Of a stretch of 64,000 bases of DNA, positions 1 through 8,381 are shown piece after piece. Each line of letters begins with the position of its first letter. Positions within the stretch are counted from its first letter, which is position 1. The notes beneath the pieces are model-generated. The model ran no database searches. It was given only the letters and a program-made list of their open reading frames with translations, and was not told the DNA's origin. Source of the DNA: Arthrobacter methylotrophus (GTDB lineage Bacteria > Actinomycetota > Actinomycetes > Actinomycetales > Micrococcaceae). The position numbers and the translations under genes are program-made. The stretch spans positions 4,860,779 through 4,924,778 of the forward strand of contig NZ_BAABED010000001.1 in the NCBI RefSeq assembly GCF_039539965.1. Reading direction: 5' to 3'.

Positions 1-211
1 TGCTCCTCAGTCACGCTTGCAGTTCGAAAGTGTCGATACGCCGAGTAGTCACCTGAGGCACCCCGCCGGAGAGAGGGTTGCCGACCAGCAAGTCAGGGCT
101 TCGCGCTGGTGCTCATTACTCAAGAAGAAAATAACATCCATGACGGCGGCCTGCATTACCGGCAGTCGTCATGTTCCGTAACCGGGCGGCAACGCCGGTG
201 GGTGGTGGGGA

Positions 212-571
212 CTAGGCCTCGGTTTGGTTGGGCAGTTGTTCCAGGCTTGCTTGGAGCCGCTGCGGCAGGGCATCAGTCCGTGGCGCTACTCCCGTGGGGG
301 AGCGATGAAACGTGGAGCCTTGATGCTTCCGGATTTCGAGTAACTCGTGGACGGATATCCCGGTGGCTGTCGCCAGCGCGTGCAGCGAGAGGCTGTTGTG
401 ATGAGCCAAGGCAAAAACCACGCCGGACAGGGCCTCGAAACCTTCAGTTTCGTAGATTTCCTGCACCAGCTTGGACATGCCGTTCGCATCATCGATTGAT
501 CCCGCTGACGCGGCAGTCGCCATGGCGGTCAGCGACCATGCAGCAGAGTCGGGGCTGATGTAGATGCTCAT
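212..571 (-). CDS. hypothetical protein (119 aa)
   Basis: I do not recognise a family. The protein has an alanine-rich N-terminal half and a stretch around residues 60-82 (SLHALATATGISVHELLEI) that could be a small helix-turn-helix, followed by a basic, low-complexity tail ending in a Gln/Leu-rich helix. It has no signal peptide or membrane segment. It stands alone on the minus strand, and a large palindrome lies just upstream at 629-694. The opposite strand also has an open frame, but its composition is Arg/Trp-rich and unlike a real protein. The first 211 bases of the window show no convincing gene. Confidence 0.5.
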   Translation of the reverse strand: MSIYISPDSAAWSLTAMATAASAGSIDDANGMSKLVQEIYETEGFEALSGVVFALAHHNSLSLHALATATGISVHELLEIRKHQGSTFHRSPTGVAPRTDALPQRLQASLEQLPNQTEA

Positions 572-628
572 GTCGATACCCTACGGACTCGGGCCCTCTG
601 GGGGAATGGGCGGCGTCTTCCTCATTAA

Positions 629-694
629 CCCAACTGACTCGCAGTTGTTGTCGTTTTGAGCCCTCAGAACGACAACAACTGCGAGTTAGTTGGG
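629..694. repeat. large intergenic palindrome, dispersed repeat family A, copy 1
   Basis: The left arm starts CCCAACTGACTCGCAG and is repeated as an inverted copy ending GCGAGTTAGTTGGG. Each arm is about 27 bases with one mismatch, around a short loop. A sister copy with the same core (CAACT-CTCGCA-TTGTTGTCG) lies at 25650-25713. Both sit between genes. They could act as transcription terminators or be a REP/MITE-like dispersed element. Confidence 0.8.
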
Positions 695-741
695 GGAAGA
701 AGCCTGATGCGCCGGCCCCAGAACCGGCGCATCAGACGTTT

Positions 742-1269
742 CTATCCGGACGCCAAGCGCAGGATCAGCGCTGCATGCCCGGGGAACCTCGAAACGAGGG
801 ACTCGATGTCCTTTTCCGTTGGCTTCGCCGAGTCCGATCTCTCGTAACCGGGCGAGAGGCTGCAGCTGACCAAGGCGAACCCCGGACCGGCCAACTCCGC
901 CCCGAACCACGTGGAATGCGGGGCAACTCCTTGCAAGGTCTCGCCGGCCTCCGGGTTGGGACCGAACAGGGTTTCGGAATAGCCGAGTTCGGAATAGCCA
1001 TTGTCCGGCGAGAAGACATGCAGCCTGAGGGGCGTCCCCAAGTGGAAGAACCACAACTCGTCCTGCTTCAGGGTGTGCAGCTGGAGAATCTCCCCGGTCT
1101 GCAGCAGGTACCAGTTGGAACTGTAGAGCGGGTGATCGACGTCGAAGCGCGGAGGCAACGCCGAACCGGTTATGTCCTCGTTGCTTACCAGGGCGGACGC
1201 GAACCAGCCGCCCACACTAGCGGGGGACATGTCCAGCCGTTTGATCCAGTCCTCAGCGGATTCAGTCAT
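742..1269 (-). CDS. cupin superfamily protein, DUF985 type
   Basis: The 175-aa protein matches the DUF985 (Cupin_5) pattern. It has an N-terminal recognition segment, then the beta-barrel strands YLLQTGEILQLHTLKQDELW and FHLGTPLRLHVFSPD, then the APHSTWFGAEL and GFALVSCSLSPGYE strands that end the fold. Cupins of this type bind small molecules or metals, but the substrate is unknown. It is the last gene of a three-gene minus-strand operon: its ATG overlaps the end of the PAS gene by 8 bases, implying translational coupling with the PAS protein and the GMC oxidoreductase upstream. Confidence 0.85.
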   Translation of the reverse strand: MTESAEDWIKRLDMSPASVGGWFASALVSNEDITGSALPPRFDVDHPLYSSNWYLLQTGEILQLHTLKQDELWFFHLGTPLRLHVFSPDNGYSELGYSETLFGPNPEAGETLQGVAPHSTWFGAELAGPGFALVSCSLSPGYERSDSAKPTEKDIESLVSRFPGHAALILRLASG

Positions 1270-1666
1270 TGACCGGGTCCTTCAGGGAGAAACAGACCGT
1301 GATGCCAATGATTTCCTTGCTGCCCAGGGCGCGCAACAACCCTTTTTGGGTCACGATGTCCACATTCACCATGCCGTCTTCTTTGCTGGGGACGGCGATC
1401 GTTTCGTGGAAGTTGAGCAGGGGCTTTCCGCTCGCCATCACTTCCTTGTCGTGGGCAACGTGTTCCGCGCGCGAGTCCTGGTGCCCGATCAGTTCCGCCT
1501 TGCTCATGCTCACTAGGTCCGCGAAGTTCTGGTTGACCCACAGGAAGACCGAGTTCGCGTCCTTGACTACCCAGTACACGCCGTCCTGCCGGTCCAGCAC
1601 ATCGGCGACGCTCATGGGCGGAACGGTGGGAAGGAGCGCCGGGTCCAGCGCCGGGGCGAAGGTCAC
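1262..1666 (-). CDS. PAS-domain protein
   Basis: This is a stand-alone PAS sensor domain of about 134 aa. It begins at a GTG whose GTGA overlaps the TGA of the GMC oxidoreductase, so the start is set by translational coupling. The PAS core runs from DGVYWVVKDANSVFLWVNQN through MSKAELIGHQDS to the final strand IIGITVCFSLKD, with no output domain. It probably senses a ligand or redox state for its operon partners. An internal ATG (MSVADVLD, residue 18) is an alternative start. Confidence 0.8.
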   Translation of the reverse strand: MTFAPALDPALLPTVPPMSVADVLDRQDGVYWVVKDANSVFLWVNQNFADLVSMSKAELIGHQDSRAEHVAHDKEVMASGKPLLNFHETIAVPSKEDGMVNVDIVTQKGLLRALGSKEIIGITVCFSLKDPVND

Positions 1667-3426
1667 GGCGCTGCCGCCGTTCCGCCGTCGGCCGCTAGTC
1701 TTTCGGCGAGGTCCTGCGCCAGGGCCACCATGGTCATGGTGGGGTTCCAGGACCCGCCGGTGGGCCAGAGGCTGCCGCCGGTGACGAAGACGTTCTGCAC
1801 GCCGTTGAGGCGGTAGTCGGTCCCGACGACGGCGTCCTCCTCTTCGCCGATTGGCAAGCTGGAGCTTTCGTGCACCAATCCCGGTACGCGGCGCTCGGGG
1901 ATTGCGGGACGCTCGGCGCCCCAGCTCCCGGCATCGGGATCCCCGTGCCAGTATTCGACGCGCTCCGCACCGGAAGGGGACAGGACCCGCTCCAGCATTT
2001 GGAAGGTTCCCTCGTCCATGGTGTCCCACGTGTCGTCGTCAGTGGCGTTGGCCAGCACCTGCAAGGTGACGTTGCAAGTGGGGTCCGCGCTGCCGGACAA
2101 GCGCAAGTGGTTCTCCGGATTGCTCTCGTCCAGTTCGCCGAGGACGGCGCAGACGAACACCAAATAGTCCTCCGATGACCGCAGCTGTGCCAGCGAAGCC
2201 GTGGCGACGACGTCGGGGGCGTAGCGTTCGGACTTCTGGGCGTTCTTGTCCGGGAAACGGTCCGAGAGGACCGAGAGTTGCACGTGATACTGCATGCCGG
2301 CCGGGCTCTTGCCCGCCAAATAGATGGCCGCCAGTTCCAGCTCGCCGAGCTGTTCGCTGAAATCAAAATCCTTGCGCGGAACCCGGGCCACCACCGAGGT
2401 GATGAAGTGGGCGGCGAAGTGCCCCCCGGCCCCTTGAACCTGCGGGAAGGAATTGAGAACCAGGGTCGCCGGGGGAAGCGTGCCCATGGCCAGGACCAGG
2501 TTGGCATCGCCGACATTTACCACTCCGCGGTTGGTGTTCAACGCGGTGGCCCGTCCGTCCTGCTGGAGCACACTCAACACCGTGCAGTCCGTGACCACGC
2601 GAAGAGCCGCGCCCTTGCCTTGGGCCTCGAGCGCCGCCTGCCGGTCCGACAATTCCAGAAGGACCGCTGGCGTGGAGAACTTCGCGAAGTCCACACCTGA
2701 GCGTGCGCCCGTTGCCACAGCGAGCGGGGCCGGCATGCTGCGGGTGGCGGAATCGATCTTATGCAGGCCTGCCCCGAGCCGTTCCTGGAGGGCTTTCTGC
2801 ATGATTCCGTAGACGGGCCGGGTGTCGTTAATGAGATCGACGACATCGGCCGACCGTCCGACGTCGATCTGGTCCGCCGAAACCACGTTGAGCAGATCTT
2901 CCGCCGACGTGAAGTGCGACTTGGCGGCGTCCATCACCGCCCGCGGCCAGCCCCGCATTTCATCTTCCTCGGGGCGGGGGCACCACGCGCTCCACATGAT
3001 GCTGCGTCCGCCGTAGAAAGGGACCATGCCGTGCTGCCAGGAAATCTTGCCTGGCGGCTGGTTGGCCGTGGCAGCCGCCAAGGTCCAGGGGAAGGTCTCC
3101 GAGAGCCCTCCCAGCGTCTCCTTGTACGGCAACGGCAGGTTCTGGAAATGCTGCGGCAAGAAAAAGGGACCCCGTTCAATGATCAGGATCCGTGCGTGCG
3201 GATTGACCGTCAGTGTCCGCTCAGCAAAGGCGTAGGCGCAGAACCCGCTGCCGATGACTATGTGGTCGAATTGTTCTTCTTCGCGGACTTTTTTCCATTC
3301 TCCCTCGGAGACGAAGAAGACATGATCCATCACCTTCTGGGGTGAGGGATCCTGGGGACCGGGCGTGGGAAAACCGTGATTGAAATTCTGGGACGAAGAA
3401 ACTGCACTCACAATGATGCCTTCCAT
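1663..3426 (-). CDS. GMC-family FAD-dependent oxidoreductase
   Basis: The 587-aa protein has the Rossmann FAD-binding motif DHIVIGSGFCAYAFAERTL near residue 50 followed by ILIIERG. The GMC C-terminal region (NVFVTGGSLWPTGGSWNPT, then MTMVALAQDLAERL) carries the expected His/Asn-region substitute NPT. The middle has the substrate-cap features of the glucose-methanol-choline superfamily. The substrate is not evident. It is the first gene of the GMC-PAS-cupin operon and overlaps the PAS start by four bases. Confidence 0.85.
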   Translation of the reverse strand: MEGIIVSAVSSSQNFNHGFPTPGPQDPSPQKVMDHVFFVSEGEWKKVREEEQFDHIVIGSGFCAYAFAERTLTVNPHARILIIERGPFFLPQHFQNLPLPYKETLGGLSETFPWTLAAATANQPPGKISWQHGMVPFYGGRSIMWSAWCPRPEEDEMRGWPRAVMDAAKSHFTSAEDLLNVVSADQIDVGRSADVVDLINDTRPVYGIMQKALQERLGAGLHKIDSATRSMPAPLAVATGARSGVDFAKFSTPAVLLELSDRQAALEAQGKGAALRVVTDCTVLSVLQQDGRATALNTNRGVVNVGDANLVLAMGTLPPATLVLNSFPQVQGAGGHFAAHFITSVVARVPRKDFDFSEQLGELELAAIYLAGKSPAGMQYHVQLSVLSDRFPDKNAQKSERYAPDVVATASLAQLRSSEDYLVFVCAVLGELDESNPENHLRLSGSADPTCNVTLQVLANATDDDTWDTMDEGTFQMLERVLSPSGAERVEYWHGDPDAGSWGAERPAIPERRVPGLVHESSSLPIGEEEDAVVGTDYRLNGVQNVFVTGGSLWPTGGSWNPTMTMVALAQDLAERLAADGGTAAAP

Positions 3427-3592
3427 CGACTTGCTGATTCCACGGCACCGTGAAATCAGGTGCCCGCTGGGCCGAAAGGCAGATCACCTTTCCCCAACAA
3501 GGTTCACGGAAACTAGTTAACTACCGCGGCGACGGCGGCACAATAGACTTTGGCGGATTGCCGCCGGCCGAGAGACTTGGCATACTCCACGC

Positions 3593-3967
3593 GTGTCTTC
3601 TCTTCCTGTGACGTTTGCCGAGGACGTCATCAATCGGCCTATCAGGATCCAGTTCGAGGCATTCATTGACGAGCACCGCCGTGCGCTCAATGACTCTTTG
3701 AACGGGTTGACTGAGGAACAGGTCCGCCGGTCATTGGTGCCGTCCCGGACCACCCTGCTGGGCTTGGTGAAGCACGCGACCTCATCCTTGGGACTCGACG
3801 ACTTGCTCAACGGCAACCGACGCGGACCGCTCCCGCTACGCTGGGTGTACCTTCACATGCTGCGCGAGCTTGCACAGCACTGCGGGCACGCTGACATCCT
3901 GCGGGAGCAGCTACTCAGCCAGGACCGCCGGCAAAGCCCTACTCAATCCCCGCGAACAACTCGTTAA
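3593..3967 (+). pseudogene. DinB/DUF664-family protein with an internal deletion
   Basis: The N-terminal helix (FEAFIDEHRRALNDSLNGLT, then RTTLLGLVKHATS) and the C-terminal signature (LPLRWVYLHMLRELAQHCGHADILREQL) both match DUF664 DinB-like proteins. At 124 aa it is much shorter than the usual 165-180 aa. The conserved middle block between the LVKH helix and the LRWVLVHM helix is missing, and the remaining parts are joined in frame. It uses a GTG start. The last 29 bases overlap the 3' end of the convergent pabC gene. It is either a degraded gene or a minimal variant. Confidence 0.65.
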
Positions 3968-4880
3968 GCTCGGCGGTGAGCTGCTTACGCATTGCCGGGG
4001 TGCCGATCTCCCTGCCGTCAACGTGGTTGACCGGAGCGATGAGCCGGATGCTCGAGATCAGCCACACGGCGTCGGCGTCGAACAGGTCCTCCGGGACCAG
4101 TGGGCCGTAGCCAAGCTCCCAGCCCGCCGCCTTCGCTTTCGTGAAAAGAGCGTCTTGGGACGTTCCCGGGAGGATGCCGCTGTCCAGTTGCGGAGTGATG
4201 AGGCGCTTGACCGAGCGCACGGAGCCGGTGCCGTCGTCGACCGTTTCAACATGCGCCAGCAACACGGTCGACGTCGGGCCCTCCAGGACGCGTCCGTCGG
4301 TGGAGGTGAAGATGGCGTCGTCGGCGCCCTGCTTGTGTGCGTACCGCAGCGCGGCCATGTTCACCGCGTAGGAGAGCGTTTTGGCTCCGAGCAGCAGCCA
4401 GGGGGCGCGGTCGCCCGCCTCCGTGTCGAAGCCCCGGTCAAGGAGTACGACGTCGATGCCCGTCTCGCGCTGCCGGCGGCTGCCCGCGGGGGACGGCGAA
4501 GCCTGGATCCAGCACGTGGGAGCCGAAGCGCCTTCCACTCCGCGCGTCACCAAGAGCTTGACGACGACCTCGTCCTCGGCGGGGCTTGGCGCCGGGAAGG
4601 CGTCGCGGAATTCCTTGATGGCCGTGTCGATCGCGCGGCGCCAGACGTCCTGCTCGGGAATGTTGAGGTCCAGGGCGCGAGCCGAACTCTCAAGCCGGTT
4701 CAGGTGCGCTTGAACTTTCCGTGCCCGGCCCCCGACGGCGAGGAGCGACTCGAAGACGCCGTCACCCCGGGTGGCGCCCAGGTCGGTTGCCATGAGTTGC
4801 GGCTGGCTGGAATCGGCGATGCGGCCGTTTTCGAACGCTGGATCCAGGAAGACGAGGATTGTCGAGGCAGGAAGAGTCAT
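3939..4880 (-). CDS. pabC: aminodeoxychorismate lyase (class IV aminotransferase)
   Basis: The 313-aa PLP enzyme is of fold type IV. The N-terminal DLGATRGDGVFESLLAVGG motif, the lysine in LLLGAKTLSYAVNMAALRYA (PLP-binding) and DDAIFTSTDGRVLEGPTSTV are typical of PabC/IlvE-type enzymes. PabC releases pyruvate from aminodeoxychorismate to give p-aminobenzoate for folate. A PabB-type gene lies at 12125-14197 but not in the same operon. D-amino-acid or branched-chain transaminase activity is the main alternative. Confidence 0.8.
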   Translation of the reverse strand: MTLPASTILVFLDPAFENGRIADSSQPQLMATDLGATRGDGVFESLLAVGGRARKVQAHLNRLESSARALDLNIPEQDVWRRAIDTAIKEFRDAFPAPSPAEDEVVVKLLVTRGVEGASAPTCWIQASPSPAGSRRQRETGIDVVLLDRGFDTEAGDRAPWLLLGAKTLSYAVNMAALRYAHKQGADDAIFTSTDGRVLEGPTSTVLLAHVETVDDGTGSVRSVKRLITPQLDSGILPGTSQDALFTKAKAAGWELGYGPLVPEDLFDADAVWLISSIRLIAPVNHVDGREIGTPAMRKQLTAELNELFAGIE

Positions 4881-5000
4881 GCTTCCAGCTTAGTGTGGCC
4901 CCCAGAGGGATGGTCAGGACGAGCGGTCGGGAGCGGTGCGCCAGATAGGCTGGGCTGACTGTTACTTCTTTGACTAGTTCTTTGACTGGGGGGTTGTCGA

Positions 5001-6473
5001 GTGCCGTTTCCTTTTCCGTTCGGGGTGGAGTGGACCTGGCTCCTCACCGCGTGGGCCATTTTCGAGATCATCTTGCGCATTGTGCTGCTGGGCGTCATCC
5101 CGGGAAACCGCCGTCCCACCACGGCCATGGCCTGGCTCCTGGCCGTCTTCCTCGTCCCGTCAGTGGGCTTCGTCTTGTTCCTGCTGTTCGGCAATTTCCG
5201 GTTGTCCCGCCGTCGTCGTGAACAGCAGGAGCAAGTCAACGAACGGGTGCGTGCCGGCACGTCGGCGCTCGCCGACGTCGTCAGCACCTACTCCGGTCCC
5301 GAATGGGTGACGTCGGCCGCTGAACTGAACCGGCGCCTCGGCTCCCTGCCGATGGTGGACGGCAACTCTGCGGAGTTGATCGCCGGCTATGAGGAATCGC
5401 TCAAGGCCATGGCGGAAGCGGTTCGGGGGGCCAAGAGCTTCGTCAATGCGGAGTTTTACATCATGAGCAGTGATTCGGTCACCGACGAGCTCCTCACTGA
5501 GTTGGAAAACGCTGCCGACCGGGGTGTCGACGTCCGGCTCCTGTTCGATCACATCGGCACGTTGCGGATCCCCGGTTACCGACGGCTGGTCCGCAGGCTG
5601 AAGCGCGGCGGGATCCAGTGGCGCCGCATGTTGCCTTTGCTGCCGATCCACGGCCAGTGGCGCCGCCCGGATCTGCGGAACCACCGGAAGATCCTGGTGA
5701 TCGACGGCGAAATCGCGTTCACCGGCTCCCAGAACCTGATCGAGCCCTCCTACAACAACCCCAAGCACCGACGCGCCGGCCGCAAGTGGGTGGAACTCAT
5801 GGTCCGTATGGAGGGGCCGATCGTTGCCACCCTCAACGTCGTCTTCGCCACCGACTGGCTGAGCGAGACCGATGAGTCTCTCGAATACCAGTTGCAGGTC
5901 TCCGACAGGGCCACCGCGGGGCCGATCACGGCCCAGGTGGTCCCGAGCGGTCCGGGGTTTGTCACGGAGAACAACCTGCGTCTGTTCAATACACTGATCT
6001 ACTCGGCTCAGCACCGCATCTCGATCTGCAGTCCGTACTTCGTGCCCGACGATTCGCTGTTGTACGCCATTACGACGGCGGCACAGCGTGGCGTCGACGT
6101 GGAGCTTTTCGTCTCCGAGAAGGGCGATCAGTTCCTGGTCCACCACGCACAGCGCTCCTATTACGAAGCGCTCCTGGAGGCCGGGGTGCGGATCTATCTC
6201 TACCGCGCACCGTACGTGCTGCACGCGAAGCACTTCACGATCGATGAGGAAGTGGCGGTGCTCGGCTCCAGCAACATGGACATGCGCTCCTTCTCGCTCA
6301 ACATGGAGGTGTCCGTGATGTTGCTGGGTGCTGAGGCGGTGGACAGCATGCGTTCGGTGGAGTCGGCGTACAGGGCCATGTGCCAAGAGCTGACGTTGAA
6401 CGATTGGCTGGGCCGGCCGATGCTCGCCAAATACGTGGACAACGTGGCGCGGTTGACGGCCACCCTGCAATAA
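5001..6473 (+). CDS. cls: cardiolipin synthase
   Basis: The 490-aa membrane enzyme has two N-terminal transmembrane segments (residues about 8-30 and 36-60) followed by two phospholipase-D HKD motifs: NHRKILVIDGEIAFTGSQN and HAKHFTIDEEVAVLGSSNMD. Length and layout fit bacterial Cls, which condenses phosphatidyl donors to cardiolipin at the membrane. It starts at GTG after a G-rich stretch. It is convergent with the MarR gene, with only three bases between the stop codons. Confidence 0.92.
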   Translation: MPFPFPFGVEWTWLLTAWAIFEIILRIVLLGVIPGNRRPTTAMAWLLAVFLVPSVGFVLFLLFGNFRLSRRRREQQEQVNERVRAGTSALADVVSTYSGPEWVTSAAELNRRLGSLPMVDGNSAELIAGYEESLKAMAEAVRGAKSFVNAEFYIMSSDSVTDELLTELENAADRGVDVRLLFDHIGTLRIPGYRRLVRRLKRGGIQWRRMLPLLPIHGQWRRPDLRNHRKILVIDGEIAFTGSQNLIEPSYNNPKHRRAGRKWVELMVRMEGPIVATLNVVFATDWLSETDESLEYQLQVSDRATAGPITAQVVPSGPGFVTENNLRLFNTLIYSAQHRISICSPYFVPDDSLLYAITTAAQRGVDVELFVSEKGDQFLVHHAQRSYYEALLEAGVRIYLYRAPYVLHAKHFTIDEEVAVLGSSNMDMRSFSLNMEVSVMLLGAEAVDSMRSVESAYRAMCQELTLNDWLGRPMLAKYVDNVARLTATLQ

Positions 6474-6476
6474 GGC

Positions 6477-6926
6477 TCAGTCCTCGGCGCAGGCTTCGTC
6501 CGCGGGTTCGGCGTGGATCCGCGAGAGGAGCCCATGAAGCTGCCGGATCTCCTCGGCGGAGAATCCAGCGAAGGCTTCCCGTTCGACGTCGGCCACGGCA
6601 ATCTCGATCGAAGCGACGGCGCGCTTGCCTTCCGCAGTGATTTCAACGAAATGCCGACGGCGGTCTGCAGGGTCCCGGCGACGGTCGGCCAGCCCTCGGC
6701 GTTCGAGATCGTTCAAGACGGCCACGAGGGCGCTGGCGTCGATCGAGAGGATATCGATGAGGCCTTGCTGGCTGATGGGACCGGACTCGTCAAGTCGGCA
6801 CAGGAGGACCGCATGCCTTGGGCTGAGTCCGGAGGAGTCCAGCGCCTGGCGGAGGCGGGTGTTCATGATGCGCCCGTGGCGCGCCAGGAGGAAACCCAGT
6901 TGCTTGCCTGCTGCTGACGGACTCAT
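6477..6926 (-). CDS. MarR-family transcriptional regulator
   Basis: The 149-aa winged-helix regulator shows LLCRLDESGPISQQGLIDIL and ALVAVLNDLERRGLADRRRD (recognition helix) followed by the DRRRHFVEITAEGKRAV wing, all standard for MarR. It is divergent from the FAD oxidoreductase at 7051, and an imperfect palindrome at 6967-6988 lies between the two starts. It probably represses both genes in response to a small phenolic or redox ligand. Confidence 0.88.
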   Translation of the reverse strand: MSPSAAGKQLGFLLARHGRIMNTRLRQALDSSGLSPRHAVLLCRLDESGPISQQGLIDILSIDASALVAVLNDLERRGLADRRRDPADRRRHFVEITAEGKRAVASIEIAVADVEREAFAGFSAEEIRQLHGLLSRIHAEPADEACAED

Positions 6927-6966
6927 CGAGAAATCCTATCACTGAGGAAATTATCGGTCCTTAGGA

Positions 6967-6988
6967 ATCGTTGTCATTCATAAACGAT
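6967..6988. promoter_or_regulatory. candidate MarR operator
   Basis: The inverted repeat ATCGTT-N10-AACGAT lies in the 124-base divergent region between the MarR gene and the FAD oxidoreductase. Assignment to the MarR protein rests on position only. Confidence 0.4.
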
Positions 6989-7050
6989 CTGCGCGGCGCG
7001 GAGCCGGGCAGCGTGAGCTTCTTCGGCCCATTCGATCCAAAGGAGTTGCC

Positions 7051-8148
7051 ATGAATGACCACGCTTCGAACGCCTCTGTAGTAATTGTCGGTGGAGGCTA
7101 CGGTGGTATCGCCGTAGCCAAAGCACTCGACGCACAGGCGGCCGTCACCTTGGTGGAGCCAAAGGACGCCTTCGTGCACAATATCGCGGCGCTGCGCTCC
7201 GTCGTCCAACCCGATTTCCTGCCGCGAATGTTTTTGCCGTATGACCGCCTTCTAGTGCACGGCACCGTGCTCCGGGACCGTGCCGTGAGGGTGGATGGAC
7301 ACACCGTCGAGCTGGCTTCCGGAACCCGGCTGACGCCCGATTACATCGTCTTGGCAAGCGGCTCAAGCTATCCGTTCCCGGCCAAGAGCGATCGTATGGT
7401 CACGACCGATGCCATCGCGCGCTACCAAGCCGCACATGATGACCTCAAGCGTGCCAGCAGGGTCATGCTCCTGGGCGCCGGGGCGGTGGGCCTTGAATTT
7501 GCCGGCGAGATTGCCGCCGCATGGCCGGACAAGGACGTGGTGCTGGTGGATCTGGCCCCGGACATCCTTCCCGGACCATACGATCCACGGCTGCGCGCCG
7601 AGGTCAATCGGCAGCTGGACGGCATCGGCATCCGGCGAATCATGGGCAGCCCCTTGGTGCAGTTGCCTTCGGTTCCCGCCGGGGAATTCGCGACATTCAC
7701 GGTCAACACCGCAGGTGGCACTGCCATAGAGGCGGACATCTGGTTCCGCTGCTACGGGATAGCCCCGCAGACCGACTATGTTGCAGGGGAGCTGCTCGCC
7801 GCCCGGACCGCCGACGGCTATCTGCAAGTCACGCCCGAACTCCGGGTGGCGGGCTTCGAGAATGTCTATGCCCTGGGCGACATCTCGGCGATCGACGTGA
7901 ATAAGGCCGGCGTCGCTGGACGCGAGGCTGCGGTGGTTGCCAAGAACATCCAGGCCCAATTGGACGGCTCCGCCGGCTTGGACGCCTATACGCCGTCGCG
8001 GCCGGTCATCATCCTTCCCTTGGGGCCCTCGGGTGGTTCGGGACAACTGCCCGACGGCGAAATCGCCAGCCCGGAGATGATCTCCCAGATCAAAGGGCAA
8101 CACATGATGATCGATCGCTTTGTCGAGATGTTGAACCTGGGTTCCTGA
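7051..8148 (+). CDS. FAD-dependent NAD(P)H oxidoreductase, AIF/FSP1-like
   Basis: The 365-aa protein has two dinucleotide-binding motifs: VVIVGGGYGGIAVAKALD at residue 10 (FAD) and VMLLGAGAVGLEFAGEIA near residue 140 (NAD(P)H). The C-terminal FAD motif is ENVYALGDISAID. This is the layout of two-domain pyridine nucleotide-disulfide oxidoreductases of the AIFM2/type II NADH dehydrogenase group, without redox-active cysteines. The ATG is preceded by AAAGGAGT. It is probably controlled by the divergent MarR. Confidence 0.85.
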   Translation: MNDHASNASVVIVGGGYGGIAVAKALDAQAAVTLVEPKDAFVHNIAALRSVVQPDFLPRMFLPYDRLLVHGTVLRDRAVRVDGHTVELASGTRLTPDYIVLASGSSYPFPAKSDRMVTTDAIARYQAAHDDLKRASRVMLLGAGAVGLEFAGEIAAAWPDKDVVLVDLAPDILPGPYDPRLRAEVNRQLDGIGIRRIMGSPLVQLPSVPAGEFATFTVNTAGGTAIEADIWFRCYGIAPQTDYVAGELLAARTADGYLQVTPELRVAGFENVYALGDISAIDVNKAGVAGREAAVVAKNIQAQLDGSAGLDAYTPSRPVIILPLGPSGGSGQLPDGEIASPEMISQIKGQHMMIDRFVEMLNLGS

Positions 8149-8381
8149 GCGTACGTGAGCGGGCCGTCCGTCCGCCTCCGCGCCCCGGATACTGCACGCC
8201 ATCGCAAACGCAACAATAAAGTCCTTCTTCTGCAGCGACCCCTCAAGGCTTTTACGCCAAGTTAACGCCGCATCTGGTCGAGTCGGACATGCCCCTAGCT
8301 AACTGCTGTGCGCCATCCGCGGGGGTAGCCGGCCCGCAGTACAGCCGGCTGGAGCTCTCACTATCGGAAGAAGAGAACACC

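Noticed and set aside
109..558. 149-aa plus-strand open frame at the window start
   Set aside because: It opposes the more natural minus-strand frame 212-571 and has an Arg/Trp/Ser-rich composition typical of antisense frames.
5160..6470. 436-aa minus-strand open frame across cls
   Set aside because: It is antisense to the intact cardiolipin synthase gene, rich in His, Arg and Gln, with no start signal.
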